Source of the DNA: Alcanivorax hongdengensis A-11-3
GTDB taxonomy: Bacteria; Pseudomonadota; Gammaproteobacteria; Pseudomonadales; Alcanivoracaceae
Assembly (NCBI RefSeq): GCF_000300995.1
Contig: NZ_AMRJ01000002.1
Coordinates: 186,001-250,000 of the forward strand
Length of the DNA: 64,000 nucleotides
Direction: 5' to 3'
The notes below the pieces were generated by a model that had not been told where the DNA came from, made no database searches, and worked only from the letters and a program-made list of their open reading frames with translations. Within the stretch, counting starts at the first letter, position 1. The number at the start of each line of letters is the position of its first letter. Positions 16,124 through 24,228 of this stretch are shown here, piece by piece. A program made the translations under genes and the position numbers.

Positions 16124-16390
16124 GGGGTCTGTTGGCACTACAGAAATGACAACTGCTGAATGCATTTTTTCGTCCAGTAGTGTCAACCGATGAGCCATGT
16201 AGTCATTCTACATAAACAGCGGATGGCGCTGCTGGGCGGAAAAAGGGATCAGCCCTTCGGGTTGAGCCCCAAAAGCCACCACTCGTCGTTATTCGCTGCT
16301 CATTTGGAGTCACCAAACGTCGCACCTCATGCCTAGATTTGTGGCTTTTGGGGCTCAACAGGTGCCATTTCGGTAGTGCCAACAGGCCCC
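16124..16390. repeat. Nested inverted-repeat element (MITE-like or structured RNA)
   Basis: The outer arms are 18 bp with one mismatch: GGGGTCTGTTGGCACTAC (16124-16141) against the complement at 16373-16390. Inside is a perfect 19-bp inverted repeat, GTTGAGCCCCAAAAGCCAC (16261-16279) against 16341-16359. Smaller palindromes are ATGTAG-TCATT-CTACAT (16197-16213) and TTTGG-AGTCA-CCAAA (16303-16317), and a third GTTGGCACTAC-type match lies at 16177-16187. GCCTGTTGG recurs at 16431-16439. No transposase or clear target duplication is seen. It lies where the cox structural and assembly genes are split onto opposite strands. Confidence 0.65.
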
Positions 16391-16812
16391 AAGGAGAAGG
16401 GCGCCAGCCTGACTGAACGCCCGGAGGGTTGCCTGTTGGAGTCAAAAAGCACTCATCTGTCTGATTAGTGCATCAGTAACGGCCATTGGTTCCCGGGCGA
16501 TGCAAAAAAACCTGGCCGGAACGGGTGTCACGGGTCACCCGCACGTTCGCCCGCTCCACCCGGGCGACTAGGCGTACAAACAACATCAACGATAATCGCG
16601 CAAACATATCCATATCCGGTCTCCTGAAATCCCGGCAAAGTGCATCCCTGCTCCCTGGCCATCCCTGCTGGCCCTTTACCGGTGAACACCGTCAGCCGGT
16701 GTCAGGGAATCAGAGGGGGCACAGGGGCATTTTGTTCGCCACCGTCATCGAAAATGTGACCGCTGCACGCGCCTTTTACTGCGCTTTTACAGTCCGGCAC
16801 GCCTGCCGCTCA
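16391..16812. other. Region between the inverted-repeat element and the DUF2909 gene
   Basis: This 422-bp stretch contains one small minus-strand frame with a ribosome-binding site (16473-16613, listed separately). Otherwise I see GC-rich short palindromes (for example GGGTGTCACGGGTCACCC near 16524) and no other supported feature. Confidence 0.4.
16473..16613 (-). CDS. Candidate 46-aa small protein
   Basis: Reading from ATG 16613 gives a 46-aa peptide beginning MDMFARLSLMLFVRLVARVE and ending in RPGTNGRY before TGA. AGGAG lies 7 nt upstream of the ATG, which is a good ribosome-binding site for this neighbourhood. The N-terminal half is an amphipathic/hydrophobic helix and the rest is strongly basic. 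I do not recognise a family. It lies between the cox structural genes and the DUF2909 gene on the same strand as both. It may be a cox-associated small membrane-binding peptide or a chance frame. Confidence 0.4.
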   Translation of the reverse strand: MDMFARLSLMLFVRLVARVERANVRVTRDTRSGQVFLHRPGTNGRY

Positions 16813-17067
16813 TTACCGGGGGCCAGCCTGCTCGATGGGCTGGCCGTGGCGCATGGCCGGGTTCACGTCATGGGGTTTGATCCAGCCCATGTACATGCTC
16901 AGCAAAATGAACAGGAATACCGCCACAGAGAACCCCACCCGCCAGGCCAGTGCCCGCATGGTCTTGCCTTCCCGGCTCTCGCCCCGGGCCAGTGACATGA
17001 GCGCCCGGCCCAGGGAAAAGACCGCGGCCAACAGCAGAATCACGACAATCGCTTTTACCCACCACAT
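16813..17067 (-). CDS. Twin-transmembrane protein of DUF2909 family
   Basis: The 84-aa protein has two membrane helices (VKAIVVILLLAAVFSLGRALM and ALAWRVGFSVAVFLFILLSMYMGWI) separated by a short charged loop GESREGKTM, the standard DUF2909 plan. In Pseudomonas-type cox clusters this small protein is encoded next to SURF1 and is presumed to help oxidase assembly; no biochemical role is established. Here it is divergent from SURF1 (start codons about 107 bp apart), unlike the usual collinear order. Confidence 0.85.
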   Translation of the reverse strand: MWWVKAIVVILLLAAVFSLGRALMSLARGESREGKTMRALAWRVGFSVAVFLFILLSMYMGWIKPHDVNPAMRHGQPIEQAGPR

Positions 17068-17174
17068 AGTACTGACCCTTCACGCAGAACCTGTAGAATG
17101 TGCCGCCATTGTACTGGCAGCCGCTGTGCACGCGCGAATCGCGCCCCGGCGGCATCGGCGTACCGAGGGACACC

Positions 17175-17927
17175 ATGGCACAACGCAAACGTCGGTTTTC
17201 CATCACGGCCTTGCTGGCAACCCTGGCCGTGACCCTGCTGTGCGTGCGCCTGGGGGTGTGGCAGCTACACCGGGCAGAGGAAAAACGCCAGTGGCTGGCC
17301 CAGCAGGCCGAGCGCGCCGCCCTGCCCGCGGCCACCGTCAGCGAACTGCTGGCCGCCCGCCCCGACCAGCGCCAGCATCGCCCGGCGCAGGCCCGGGGCC
17401 AGGCTGACAATGCCCACGCCATCCTGCTCGACAATCGCATCAACAATGGCCGACCGGGCTATCACCTTCTTACTCCCCTGCTCACCGACGATGGCCATTG
17501 GGTCCTGATCAACCGGGGCTGGCTACCCTGGGGGGCCAGTCGCGACACCCTGCCGGCCATCACGCCCCTGAACGGCCCCGTGCAGCTCAAAGGTACGGTC
17601 TATGTGCCCTCCAGCGACGAGCTGGTGCTGAAAAATGTCCCCTTGCCCGACAATCAGTGGCCATTGCGGGTACAAAAAGTCGATTTTGCAGCCATTGGCG
17701 AAAAACTTGGGGTAGAATTGGCGCCCTTTGAAATCCGGGTGGCCCCGAAACTGGCCCTGACCGGGGTGAAACCGCTGCCGCGCCACTGGCAGGATGCCAC
17801 GGTAATGACGCCCCAGCGCCATCAGGCCTATGCCCTGCAGTGGTTTGCGCTGGCGGCCGTCGCCGTGATCTTTTTTGTGGCGGCCACCTGGCGCAGCAGC
17901 AAACGCGACGGCGAACAGGACACGTGA
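17175..17927 (+). CDS. SURF1 family cytochrome oxidase assembly protein
   Basis: This 250-aa protein has the SURF1 plan: an N-terminal membrane helix ending in RLGVWQLHRAEEK, a periplasmic domain containing ILLDNRINNGRPGYHLLTPL and WVLINRGWLPWG, and a C-terminal helix (WFALAAVAVIFFVAATW). SURF1 binds heme a and aids its delivery to subunit I. The frame is open from 17100, but ATG 17175 follows GAGGGA and starts just before the helix. It is the first gene of the plus-strand assembly operon that continues to cyoE. Confidence 0.88.
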   Translation: MAQRKRRFSITALLATLAVTLLCVRLGVWQLHRAEEKRQWLAQQAERAALPAATVSELLAARPDQRQHRPAQARGQADNAHAILLDNRINNGRPGYHLLTPLLTDDGHWVLINRGWLPWGASRDTLPAITPLNGPVQLKGTVYVPSSDELVLKNVPLPDNQWPLRVQKVDFAAIGEKLGVELAPFEIRVAPKLALTGVKPLPRHWQDATVMTPQRHQAYALQWFALAAVAVIFFVAATWRSSKRDGEQDT

Positions 17928-17932
17928 CTGAC

Positions 17933-18547
17933 ATGTCTCCACGAACCCGTAACCGGCTTGTGCTTCTGGCCATTATCAGCCCCTTTGTGCTGTTCTTCCT
18001 GGCCGGCCGCTACCTGGTGGACCCCTGGTCGTTGCCACGGGTCAACAAGGGTCAGCTACTGATCCCCCATATTCCGCTGGCCAGCCTCAATGCCAGTGAT
18101 ACCGGGGGGCAGCCATTTACCGGCACCGACACCACCGGTAAATGGTCCCTGCTGTACATTGCCGGCCCGGATTGCGATCCGGCCTGCAAGAACGGCCTCT
18201 ATTACCAGATGCGTCAGGTTCGGCTGACCCTGGGCGAAAACAGCCAGCGGCTGCGGCGGGTGATCCTGCAAACCGCGCCGCCGGGCCCGGCGCTCTCGGC
18301 CTTTCTGGCCGACAAGGTGGACGGCATGGTGGTGCTGAACGCCGATCTGGACAAGGTGAAGCAGGCCCTGGCGCCGGCTTACACCCCCGGCCCCAGCAAA
18401 CCACGGGGCGATATTTTTCTGGTCAGCCCGGATGGCCAGATATTCATGCGGTATCCCACCCATGAAGACATGGATGCCACCCTGGAAGAGGCGGAGAACA
18501 TCCGCGTCGATCTTGAACGCACCCTGAAAGGGTCACTGATCGGTTAA
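17933..18547 (+). CDS. SCO-like membrane-anchored cytochrome oxidase assembly protein
   Basis: The 204-aa protein has one N-terminal helix (LVLLAIISPFVLFFLAGRYL) and a periplasmic thioredoxin-like domain with CDPAC (C-x3-C) following LLYIAGPD, reminiscent of SCO/PrrC copper chaperones, and a later FLVSPDGQIFMRYPTHED. SCO proteins deliver copper to the CuA site. The usual downstream histidine ligand of SCO is not obvious, so the copper role is tentative. A GTG at 17924 overlaps the SURF1 stop as GTGA and is an equally possible start; neither has ideal Shine-Dalgarno spacing. It lies in the SURF1-ctaA interval typical of such proteins. Confidence 0.65.
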   Translation: MSPRTRNRLVLLAIISPFVLFFLAGRYLVDPWSLPRVNKGQLLIPHIPLASLNASDTGGQPFTGTDTTGKWSLLYIAGPDCDPACKNGLYYQMRQVRLTLGENSQRLRRVILQTAPPGPALSAFLADKVDGMVVLNADLDKVKQALAPAYTPGPSKPRGDIFLVSPDGQIFMRYPTHEDMDATLEEAENIRVDLERTLKGSLIG

Positions 18548-18646
18548 CCGGTTGTTGGAAAACAGCCTTGAGCTGGTGGCCTGACAAGGTCGCTGAAAAA
18601 ACGCGATGAGGCTTTTTCAACAGCCTGTTAAGGGAAACTGTTACCT

Positions 18647-19702
18647 ATGCAAGCGCTTACCCCTTCACAAATCTGGCTGCGCCGGCTCTGTGTACTGGCC
18701 GTTTTTCTTGCCGCCGGTGTTATTACCCTGGGCGCCTGGACCCGCTTGTCCGATTCCGGCCTGGGCTGCCCGGACTGGCCCACCTGCTACGGCCATATGG
18801 ATGTGCGCAAGGCTGTGGAACACGTCACCGAAGTCAACGACGCCACCCCCGGCAGCCTGCGTGAAGCCCACAAGACCATCCCGGAGATGGTGCACCGTTA
18901 TTTCGCCTCCACCCTGGGGCTGGTGATCCTTCTTATCGCCAGCCTGTCGCTGATCAACCGCAAACGCGAGAAGCAGCCGGTCAAGTTGCCATTGTTTCTG
19001 GTGGTGCTGGTCATCTTCCAGGGCATGCTGGGCATGTGGACGGTGACCCTCAAGCTGCAGCCGGCCATTGTCATGCTGCATCTGCTTGGCGGCTTCACCA
19101 CCTTTACCCTGCTGGTGTTGCTGACCGCCCGCATGTACCGCTGGCCCAGCTTCCTCAATGACTGCGACGTGCTGACCCTCAAACCCCTGGCCTCGGCCTG
19201 TCTGGTGGCGGTGATCCTGCAGATTGCCCTGGGCGGCTGGACCGCCAGCAACTATGCCGCCGTGGCCTGCACCGAACTGCCCGTCTGCGAGCCCGGCTGG
19301 CAACAGCGGCTGGACTTCAAGGAAGCCTTCACCTTCTGGGGCCACGACGCCGAAGACTACGAGTACGGCGTGCTGGACAACCATGCCCGCACCACCATCC
19401 ATGTGATGCACCGCTTCGGCGCCCTGCTGGTGACGGTGCTGGTACTGAGCCTGGTATTGAAAATCCTGCTGCGCGCCCGCAGCGTGTTTTTCCGCAATTT
19501 CTCACTGGTGATCCTGGCCCTGCTGGCCGTGCAAATCACGCTGGGCATCAGTAACGTGGTATTCGGCGTCCCCCTGCGGGTGGCCGTGGCCCACAACTTT
19601 GTGGCCGCCCTGCTGCTGGCCAGCCTGGTGCTGTTCATCCGCGCCATTAACGTCAAATGTGGTAAACGACGCCCCGCCCGGCGGGAAGGAACCAATTCAT
19701 GA
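18647..19702 (+). CDS. ctaA: Heme A synthase (COX15/CtaA family)
   Basis: The 351-aa polytopic protein oxidises heme O to heme A for the aa3-type oxidase. Eight hydrophobic segments are visible, with GAWTRLSDSGLGCPDWPTC early on, MVHRY and MHRFGALLV histidines in helices, and GGWTASNYAAVAC-x5-C in the central loop. This is the duplicated four-helix plan of the COX15 family. AAGGGAAAC precedes the ATG. The stop overlaps the cyoE start by 4 bp (ATGA at 19699-19702), so the two heme-modification enzymes are translationally coupled. Confidence 0.93.
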   Translation: MQALTPSQIWLRRLCVLAVFLAAGVITLGAWTRLSDSGLGCPDWPTCYGHMDVRKAVEHVTEVNDATPGSLREAHKTIPEMVHRYFASTLGLVILLIASLSLINRKREKQPVKLPLFLVVLVIFQGMLGMWTVTLKLQPAIVMLHLLGGFTTFTLLVLLTARMYRWPSFLNDCDVLTLKPLASACLVAVILQIALGGWTASNYAAVACTELPVCEPGWQQRLDFKEAFTFWGHDAEDYEYGVLDNHARTTIHVMHRFGALLVTVLVLSLVLKILLRARSVFFRNFSLVILALLAVQITLGISNVVFGVPLRVAVAHNFVAALLLASLVLFIRAINVKCGKRRPARREGTNS

Positions 19703-20610
19703 GTGAAACCAGCCGTTGGCGCGATTATCTGGCGCTGACCAAACCCGGCGTTGTCATGCTGTTGATGGTGACCGCCGTGGCCGGCATGTTCCTGGCGACC
19801 AACCCGGCCGGCATGGTGCCACTGCGCATCTTTGTGCCGGCCTTCATCGGCCTGGCGCTGGCCATGATGGCCTCCGCGGCCATTAACCAGATCATGGACC
19901 AGAAAATCGATGCGGTGATGGAACGCACCGAGAACCGTCCACTGGTGGTGGGCAAACTGACCCCCCGCGCCGCCATCACCTTTGCGGTGCTGCTGGCGGT
20001 GGCCTCCATGGTCATGCTGTATTTTCTGGTCAACCCTCTGACCGCCGGCCTGACCCTGTTCGGCTTTGTCGGCTATGCCTTCATCTACACCCTCTACCTC
20101 AAACGCGCCACGCCGCAGAATATCGTCATCGGCGGGCTGGCCGGCGCCATTCCACCGTTGCTGGGCTGGGTGGCGGTAACCGGCGAAATGCACCCCTATG
20201 CCTGGCTGCTGGTGCTGATCATCTTCGTCTGGACACCGCCGCACTTCTGGGCCCTGGCCATCCACCGCCGCGATGAGTACGCCAAGGCAGATATTCCCAT
20301 GCTGCCGGTAACCCACGGCGTGGAGTACACGCGCAAGTCCGTGCTCTATTACACCGTCCTGCTGTTCGTCTGCTCGCTGCTGCCGTTCCTGACCGGCATG
20401 AGTGACCTGATCTACCTGCTCAGCGCACTGGTATTGGGGCTGCTGTTCCTCTACTACGCGGTGCGTCTGCGCTTTTCCGAAGACCCGGCCCTGCCGATGA
20501 AGACCTTCGGCTATTCCATCACCTACCTGTTCATCCTCTTTGCCGCCCTGCTGGTGGATCACTACCTGCCTGTCACACCGGCCACCATCGCCGGCTGGCT
20601 GGGCGTCTGA
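19699..20610 (+). CDS. cyoE: Protoheme IX farnesyltransferase (heme O synthase)
   Basis: This 303-aa UbiA-family membrane enzyme transfers a farnesyl group to heme B to give heme O, the substrate of CtaA. Seen: the first prenyl-diphosphate motif N-x3-D-x3-D (NQIMDQKID), TENRPLVVGKL, YTLYLKRATPQNIVIGG, and the second acidic motif in HRRDEYAKADIPMLPV; about nine hydrophobic segments. AAGGAACC precedes ATG 19699. No further SCO-family gene follows; the next gene is an unrelated DUF962 protein. Confidence 0.94.
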   Translation: MSETSRWRDYLALTKPGVVMLLMVTAVAGMFLATNPAGMVPLRIFVPAFIGLALAMMASAAINQIMDQKIDAVMERTENRPLVVGKLTPRAAITFAVLLAVASMVMLYFLVNPLTAGLTLFGFVGYAFIYTLYLKRATPQNIVIGGLAGAIPPLLGWVAVTGEMHPYAWLLVLIIFVWTPPHFWALAIHRRDEYAKADIPMLPVTHGVEYTRKSVLYYTVLLFVCSLLPFLTGMSDLIYLLSALVLGLLFLYYAVRLRFSEDPALPMKTFGYSITYLFILFAALLVDHYLPVTPATIAGWLGV

Positions 20611-20620
20611 TTGCGGCGTT

Positions 20621-20655
20621 ATACTCCCGGTAGACAGCATGACTACCGGGAGTAT
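20621..20655 (+). promoter_or_regulatory. Perfect 13-bp stem-loop over the DUF962 ribosome-binding site
   Basis: ATACTCCCGGTAG (20621-20633) pairs perfectly with CTACCGGGAGTAT (20643-20655) around a 9-nt loop ACAGCATGA. The right arm contains GGGAG, the Shine-Dalgarno for ATG 20660, and the alternative ATG 20654 starts inside it. No T-run follows, so RBS occlusion or an operator is more likely than plain termination of the cyoE transcript. Confidence 0.65.
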
Positions 20656-20659
20656 GACC

Positions 20660-21130
20660 ATGGCAGGCCGCACGATGGACGACTGGCTCGACGCCTACGG
20701 CGAAAGCCACCAGAACCCCACCAACAAGAAGGTCCACTTTGTCTGTGTACCGGTGATTTTCTTCACCGTGGTTGGCTTTCTGTGGGCCATTCCCGTGCCC
20801 GGTCTGATGGCGGCGCTGCCCGGGCTGAACTGGGCCAGCCTGGCTCTGGCACTGGTGACGCTCTACTACGCCCGCCTGTCGCTACCCATCGCCATCGGCA
20901 TGCTGGTATTCAGCCTGCTGTGCCTGGGCCTGCTCGCCCTGATGGAAGGCGCCGGCCTGTCCGTGGGCTGGGTCTGCCTGGGGCTGTTCGTGGTGGCCTG
21001 GATCGGTCAATTCTGGGGCCACAAGGTGGAAGGCAAGAAACCCTCCTTCTTCGAGGACATCCAGTATCTGATGATCGGCCCCGCCTGGATCATGGGCTTT
21101 CTCTACCGCCAGTGGGGAATTCGCTACTAG
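20660..21130 (+). CDS. Mpo1-like DUF962 membrane protein
   Basis: The 156-aa protein is a DUF962 (Mpo1-like) member, shown by MDDWLDAYGESHQNPTNKKVHFVCVPV near the N-terminus and IGQFWGHKVEGKKPSFFEDIQYLMIGPAWIM near the C-terminus, with four hydrophobic segments between. Yeast Mpo1 is a dioxygenase acting on 2-hydroxy fatty acids; the histidines HQNPTNKKVH and GHKVEGKKPS match its metal ligands. Bacterial roles are unproven. The start is uncertain among ATG 20654, 20660 and 20675; 20660 has the best spacing to GGGAG, which is inside a strong hairpin. Confidence 0.85.
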   Translation: MAGRTMDDWLDAYGESHQNPTNKKVHFVCVPVIFFTVVGFLWAIPVPGLMAALPGLNWASLALALVTLYYARLSLPIAIGMLVFSLLCLGLLALMEGAGLSVGWVCLGLFVVAWIGQFWGHKVEGKKPSFFEDIQYLMIGPAWIMGFLYRQWGIRY

Positions 21131-21220
21131 CAACCTGCTAAGGCCCGTTCAGCTTCCCTGCCTACGAATTTTGCAGTAGCGTATTGCCGATAAAATCGTT
21201 GCGGGGAAGGATAACCACAC

Positions 21221-21808
21221 ATGGGCACTCTGATTTTCTTTGGCGTCATCATTGCCGTCGTCGTCTACATCATCGCGGTGTACAACCGGCTGATTTCACT
21301 AAAAAACCGCTTCAAGAACGCCTTTGCACAAATCGACGTACAGCTGCAGCGCCGTCACGACCTGATCCCCAACCTGGTGGAAACCGCCAAGGGCTACATG
21401 GAGCACGAGCGTGAAACCCTGACCCGCGTCATCGAGGCCCGCAATCAGGCGGTAAGCGCCAAGAAAGCCGCAGCGGCCCACCCGGACGACGGCCAGGCCC
21501 TGACCGCCCTGGGCAAGGCGGAATCGGCCCTGTCCGGCTCGCTGGCCAATTTCTTCGCCCTGAGCGAAAACTACCCGGATCTGAAGGCCAACCAGACCAT
21601 GGCACAGCTGATGGAAGAGCTGACCAGCACCGAAAACCGTATCGGCTTTGCCCGCCAGGCCTTCAACGATGCGGTGATGAATTACAACACCTACCGCGAA
21701 CAGTTCCCGCAGAATTTTATTGGCGGCCTGTTTGGCTCATTCCAGGAAGCCAAGCTGCTGGCCATTGAAACCGAGCAGGCCCGGCAGACGCCCAAAGTCA
21801 GCTTCTGA
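21221..21808 (+). CDS. lemA: LemA family protein
   Basis: The 195-aa protein has one N-terminal membrane helix (TLIFFGVIIAVVVYIIAVYN) and a long helical periplasmic or cytoplasmic body with family phrases NRFKNAFAQIDVQLQRRHDLIPNLVETAKGYM, NFFALSENYPDLKANQTM, LTSTENRIGFARQAFND and YREQFP. Length and order fit LemA. The molecular function is unknown; LemA genes are very often paired with M48-type proteases, as here (10 bp to the next ATG). GGGGAAGGA precedes the start. Confidence 0.93.
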   Translation: MGTLIFFGVIIAVVVYIIAVYNRLISLKNRFKNAFAQIDVQLQRRHDLIPNLVETAKGYMEHERETLTRVIEARNQAVSAKKAAAAHPDDGQALTALGKAESALSGSLANFFALSENYPDLKANQTMAQLMEELTSTENRIGFARQAFNDAVMNYNTYREQFPQNFIGGLFGSFQEAKLLAIETEQARQTPKVSF

Positions 21809-21817
21809 TCCGCGGCC

Positions 21818-23713
21818 ATGGATTTCTTTCAACATCAGCAGCGGGCGCGGCGCAAAACCGGCCTGCTGGTGCTCTACTTCACCCTGGCCGTACTGGCCAC
21901 GGTGGCCTGCGTCAATCTGGCCATGCTGGCCATCCTGCACCTGAGCGGTTTTCGCGTCAGCGACAGTCGTGACTGGCTGGGCCACCCCAACCCCACCCTG
22001 CTGCTGTGGGTCAGCGTCATTACCCTGGCGGTGATTCTGGGCGGCAGCCTGCTGAAACTCTGGCAGCTGCGGGGCGGCGGCGTGGCCCTGGCCAATCTGC
22101 TGCATGCCCGCCGCATCGATATGGCCAGCACCGACCAGCAGGAAAAGCGGCTGATCAATGTGGTGGAGGAAATGAGTATTGCCTCCGGCATTCCCACTCC
22201 GCAGCTGTTCGTGCTGGACCAGGAAACCACCATCAACGCCTTCGTGGCCGGCTTCAAACCGTCGGAAACGGTGCTGGTCATTACCCGCGGCAGCCTGACC
22301 CATCTCAATCGTGATGAGTTGCAGGGCGTCATCGCCCACGAATTCAGCCATATCTTCAACGCCGACATGCGCCTCAACCTGCGGCTAATGGCGATCCTGG
22401 CCGGCATTCTGGCGGTGGGCAAGATCGGCCGGTTGCTGCTGCACTCCCGGTCCCGCTCCTCATCATCCAGTAACCGCAAGGGCAACAGCCTGCCCCTGGT
22501 GGGCCTGGCCCTGCTGGTGATCGGCTATGTGGGGCTGTTTTTCGGGCGTCTGATCAAGGCCGCCATTTCCCGCCAGCGGGAACTGCTGGCAGATGCCTCG
22601 GCGGTGCAATTTACCCGCAACCCGGCGGGCCTGGCCGGGGCCCTGATTCATATCCGCAATGACGGCGGCTCTCACCTGCAAAGTCGTCATGCCGAAGACA
22701 TGAGCCACATGTGTTTTGGCGAGACCGTCACCCTGCACTTTCATCGCCTGCTGGCCACCCACCCGCCCCTGGATGCACGACTCAATGCCCTGGGCCCGGA
22801 TTGGGTCGCTCGGGCCCGTACCCGGGCGCGGCAACCCGCCAGCAGCGACACCGCCACCGGCACCGCACCGCCGGCACCGGTCAGTGCCTTTGCCGGCCAA
22901 GGTGGCGGCGCGGGCGAGTCCCGGGCACCGTCGCGGCACGTGGCCACCGTGCGCGAAGAGGACATGGGCTATGCCCGTACCCTGCTGACGCTGATTCCCG
23001 ATGACCTGCTCGACACCCTGCATGATCGCCGGGGCGCCGAGCAGGTCCTCTATGCCCTGCTGTTGAGCCTGTCCGGGGATGCGCAGGAGGCCGTGAAGGT
23101 CTGTCAGCCAGAATCGCAGGCCGACCTGCAAGCGCTGACCACGCAAATCGCCGGGCTCGGCAGTCGCCTGCGGCTACCGCTGCTGGATCTGGCACTGCCC
23201 ACCCTGAAAGCCCTGTCTCGCCAGGAGCGCCAGGCACTGCTTGCGCGACTGCGCGCCCTGGCGGCGGCCGACCGCCGTCAATCCCTGGCGGAATGGGTGC
23301 TGCTGACCCTGGCCGAACAACAGCTGGGAGCACGCTCGCAGCGCAATACCCGTACCCGCTTTCACCGCTACCCGGCGGTGGCCGGCGACCTGCAGGTCTG
23401 GTTCTCCCTGCTCACCTGGGCCAGCGGTGCCCGGGACCAGCAGGCACAGGCCCTGTTTCAGCGCGCCAGCCACGGCCTGCTGCCGACCGGCCGCACACTC
23501 TTGCCGCTGGCGCAGTGCGGCGGCGAAAGACTGCGCCGGGCCAGCGAACGATTACAGGCCCTGTCCCCGCTGCTCAAGGCACCCATACTGGATGCCGCCG
23601 CGGACCTGGTGCTGGATGACGGCAAGGTACAGGTGGGCGAAGCCGAATTACTGCGTGCCTTTGCCAGCCTGCTGGAATGTCCACTGCCGCCCCTGTTCAA
23701 CCAAACCGTGTAA
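21818..23713 (+). CDS. M48 family membrane metalloprotease (HtpX-like)
   Basis: This 631-aa protein has two N-terminal helices, an M48 catalytic domain with HEFSH (about residues 173-177) and the third zinc ligand in RELLADASAVQFTRNPAGLAGAL, plus further helices around 205-250. LATHPPLDARLNAL is typical of HtpX relatives. After about residue 330 comes an additional roughly 300-residue region, largely helical and repeat-like, not found in HtpX itself. It is coupled to lemA, a recurring pair thought to act in membrane-protein quality control. The upstream Shine-Dalgarno is weak, consistent with translation from lemA. Confidence 0.87.
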   Translation: MDFFQHQQRARRKTGLLVLYFTLAVLATVACVNLAMLAILHLSGFRVSDSRDWLGHPNPTLLLWVSVITLAVILGGSLLKLWQLRGGGVALANLLHARRIDMASTDQQEKRLINVVEEMSIASGIPTPQLFVLDQETTINAFVAGFKPSETVLVITRGSLTHLNRDELQGVIAHEFSHIFNADMRLNLRLMAILAGILAVGKIGRLLLHSRSRSSSSSNRKGNSLPLVGLALLVIGYVGLFFGRLIKAAISRQRELLADASAVQFTRNPAGLAGALIHIRNDGGSHLQSRHAEDMSHMCFGETVTLHFHRLLATHPPLDARLNALGPDWVARARTRARQPASSDTATGTAPPAPVSAFAGQGGGAGESRAPSRHVATVREEDMGYARTLLTLIPDDLLDTLHDRRGAEQVLYALLLSLSGDAQEAVKVCQPESQADLQALTTQIAGLGSRLRLPLLDLALPTLKALSRQERQALLARLRALAAADRRQSLAEWVLLTLAEQQLGARSQRNTRTRFHRYPAVAGDLQVWFSLLTWASGARDQQAQALFQRASHGLLPTGRTLLPLAQCGGERLRRASERLQALSPLLKAPILDAAADLVLDDGKVQVGEAELLRAFASLLECPLPPLFNQTV

Positions 23714-23862
23714 GCTTTTTCCTACACATCTTGTGGTTAATAGCCTGCAAGGAAGCCGCGCCGGACAGGGCAGAATGTATCTGACTACCATTCGTCGGCA
23801 AGTGAGTGATTTCGCTGTCTTTTTTAAGGAAGCTGACAGCAAGGAAAACAGGAAGAGACGGT

Positions 23863-24228
23863 ATGGATCTGGACAAGGTAAGTCTTCGCAACGCCTGGCA
23901 GGCGGTAGCAGACACCACCGAACAGGTCAGAAACGGAAGCCTGGCCCCAGGCCTGGGCCAATGGCTGGAACAGGCCGGCTTCCGGCTGGATGACACGGTA
24001 TTTTCCGGTGTCTGCCAGTTCGATGAAGACGTGTTCAGCGGCACGCTGGTGGATGGCAATGGCCACGCCTGGGAATTCGTCGCCGACCTGCAGGACAGCG
24101 ATGGCTGCTGCCTGGAAGATGTCACCGACGCCCTGGGCCCGAAATCCCCGGACCACCCCGGCGCCGATCTGTGTGATCGGGTGACCATGGCGCTCTATTA
24201 TCAGCGCCAACAAATGGCCGCCGCCTAA
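23863..24228 (+). CDS. Hypothetical acidic 121-aa protein
   Basis: I do not recognise this protein. It is acidic, lacks membrane segments or signal peptide, and has two adjacent cysteines (DGCCLED). The frame is open from 23806, but ATG 23863 follows GGAAGAGA and gives a cleaner start (MDLDKVSLRNAW). It ends convergently with the FemAB-like gene, the two stops overlapping in CTAA (24225-24228). It may be a lineage-specific cytosolic protein. Confidence 0.55.
   Translation: MDLDKVSLRNAWQAVADTTEQVRNGSLAPGLGQWLEQAGFRLDDTVFSGVCQFDEDVFSGTLVDGNGHAWEFVADLQDSDGCCLEDVTDALGPKSPDHPGADLCDRVTMALYYQRQQMAAA

Noticed and set aside
16203..16445. 80-aa minus-strand open frame in the inverted-repeat element
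   Set aside because: It spans the palindromic arms, has no ribosome-binding site and no recognisable protein; the DNA structure explains the region better.
16486..16995. 169-aa plus-strand open frame
   Set aside because: It is antisense to the small frame at 16473-16613 and to the DUF2909 gene, and lacks any domain.
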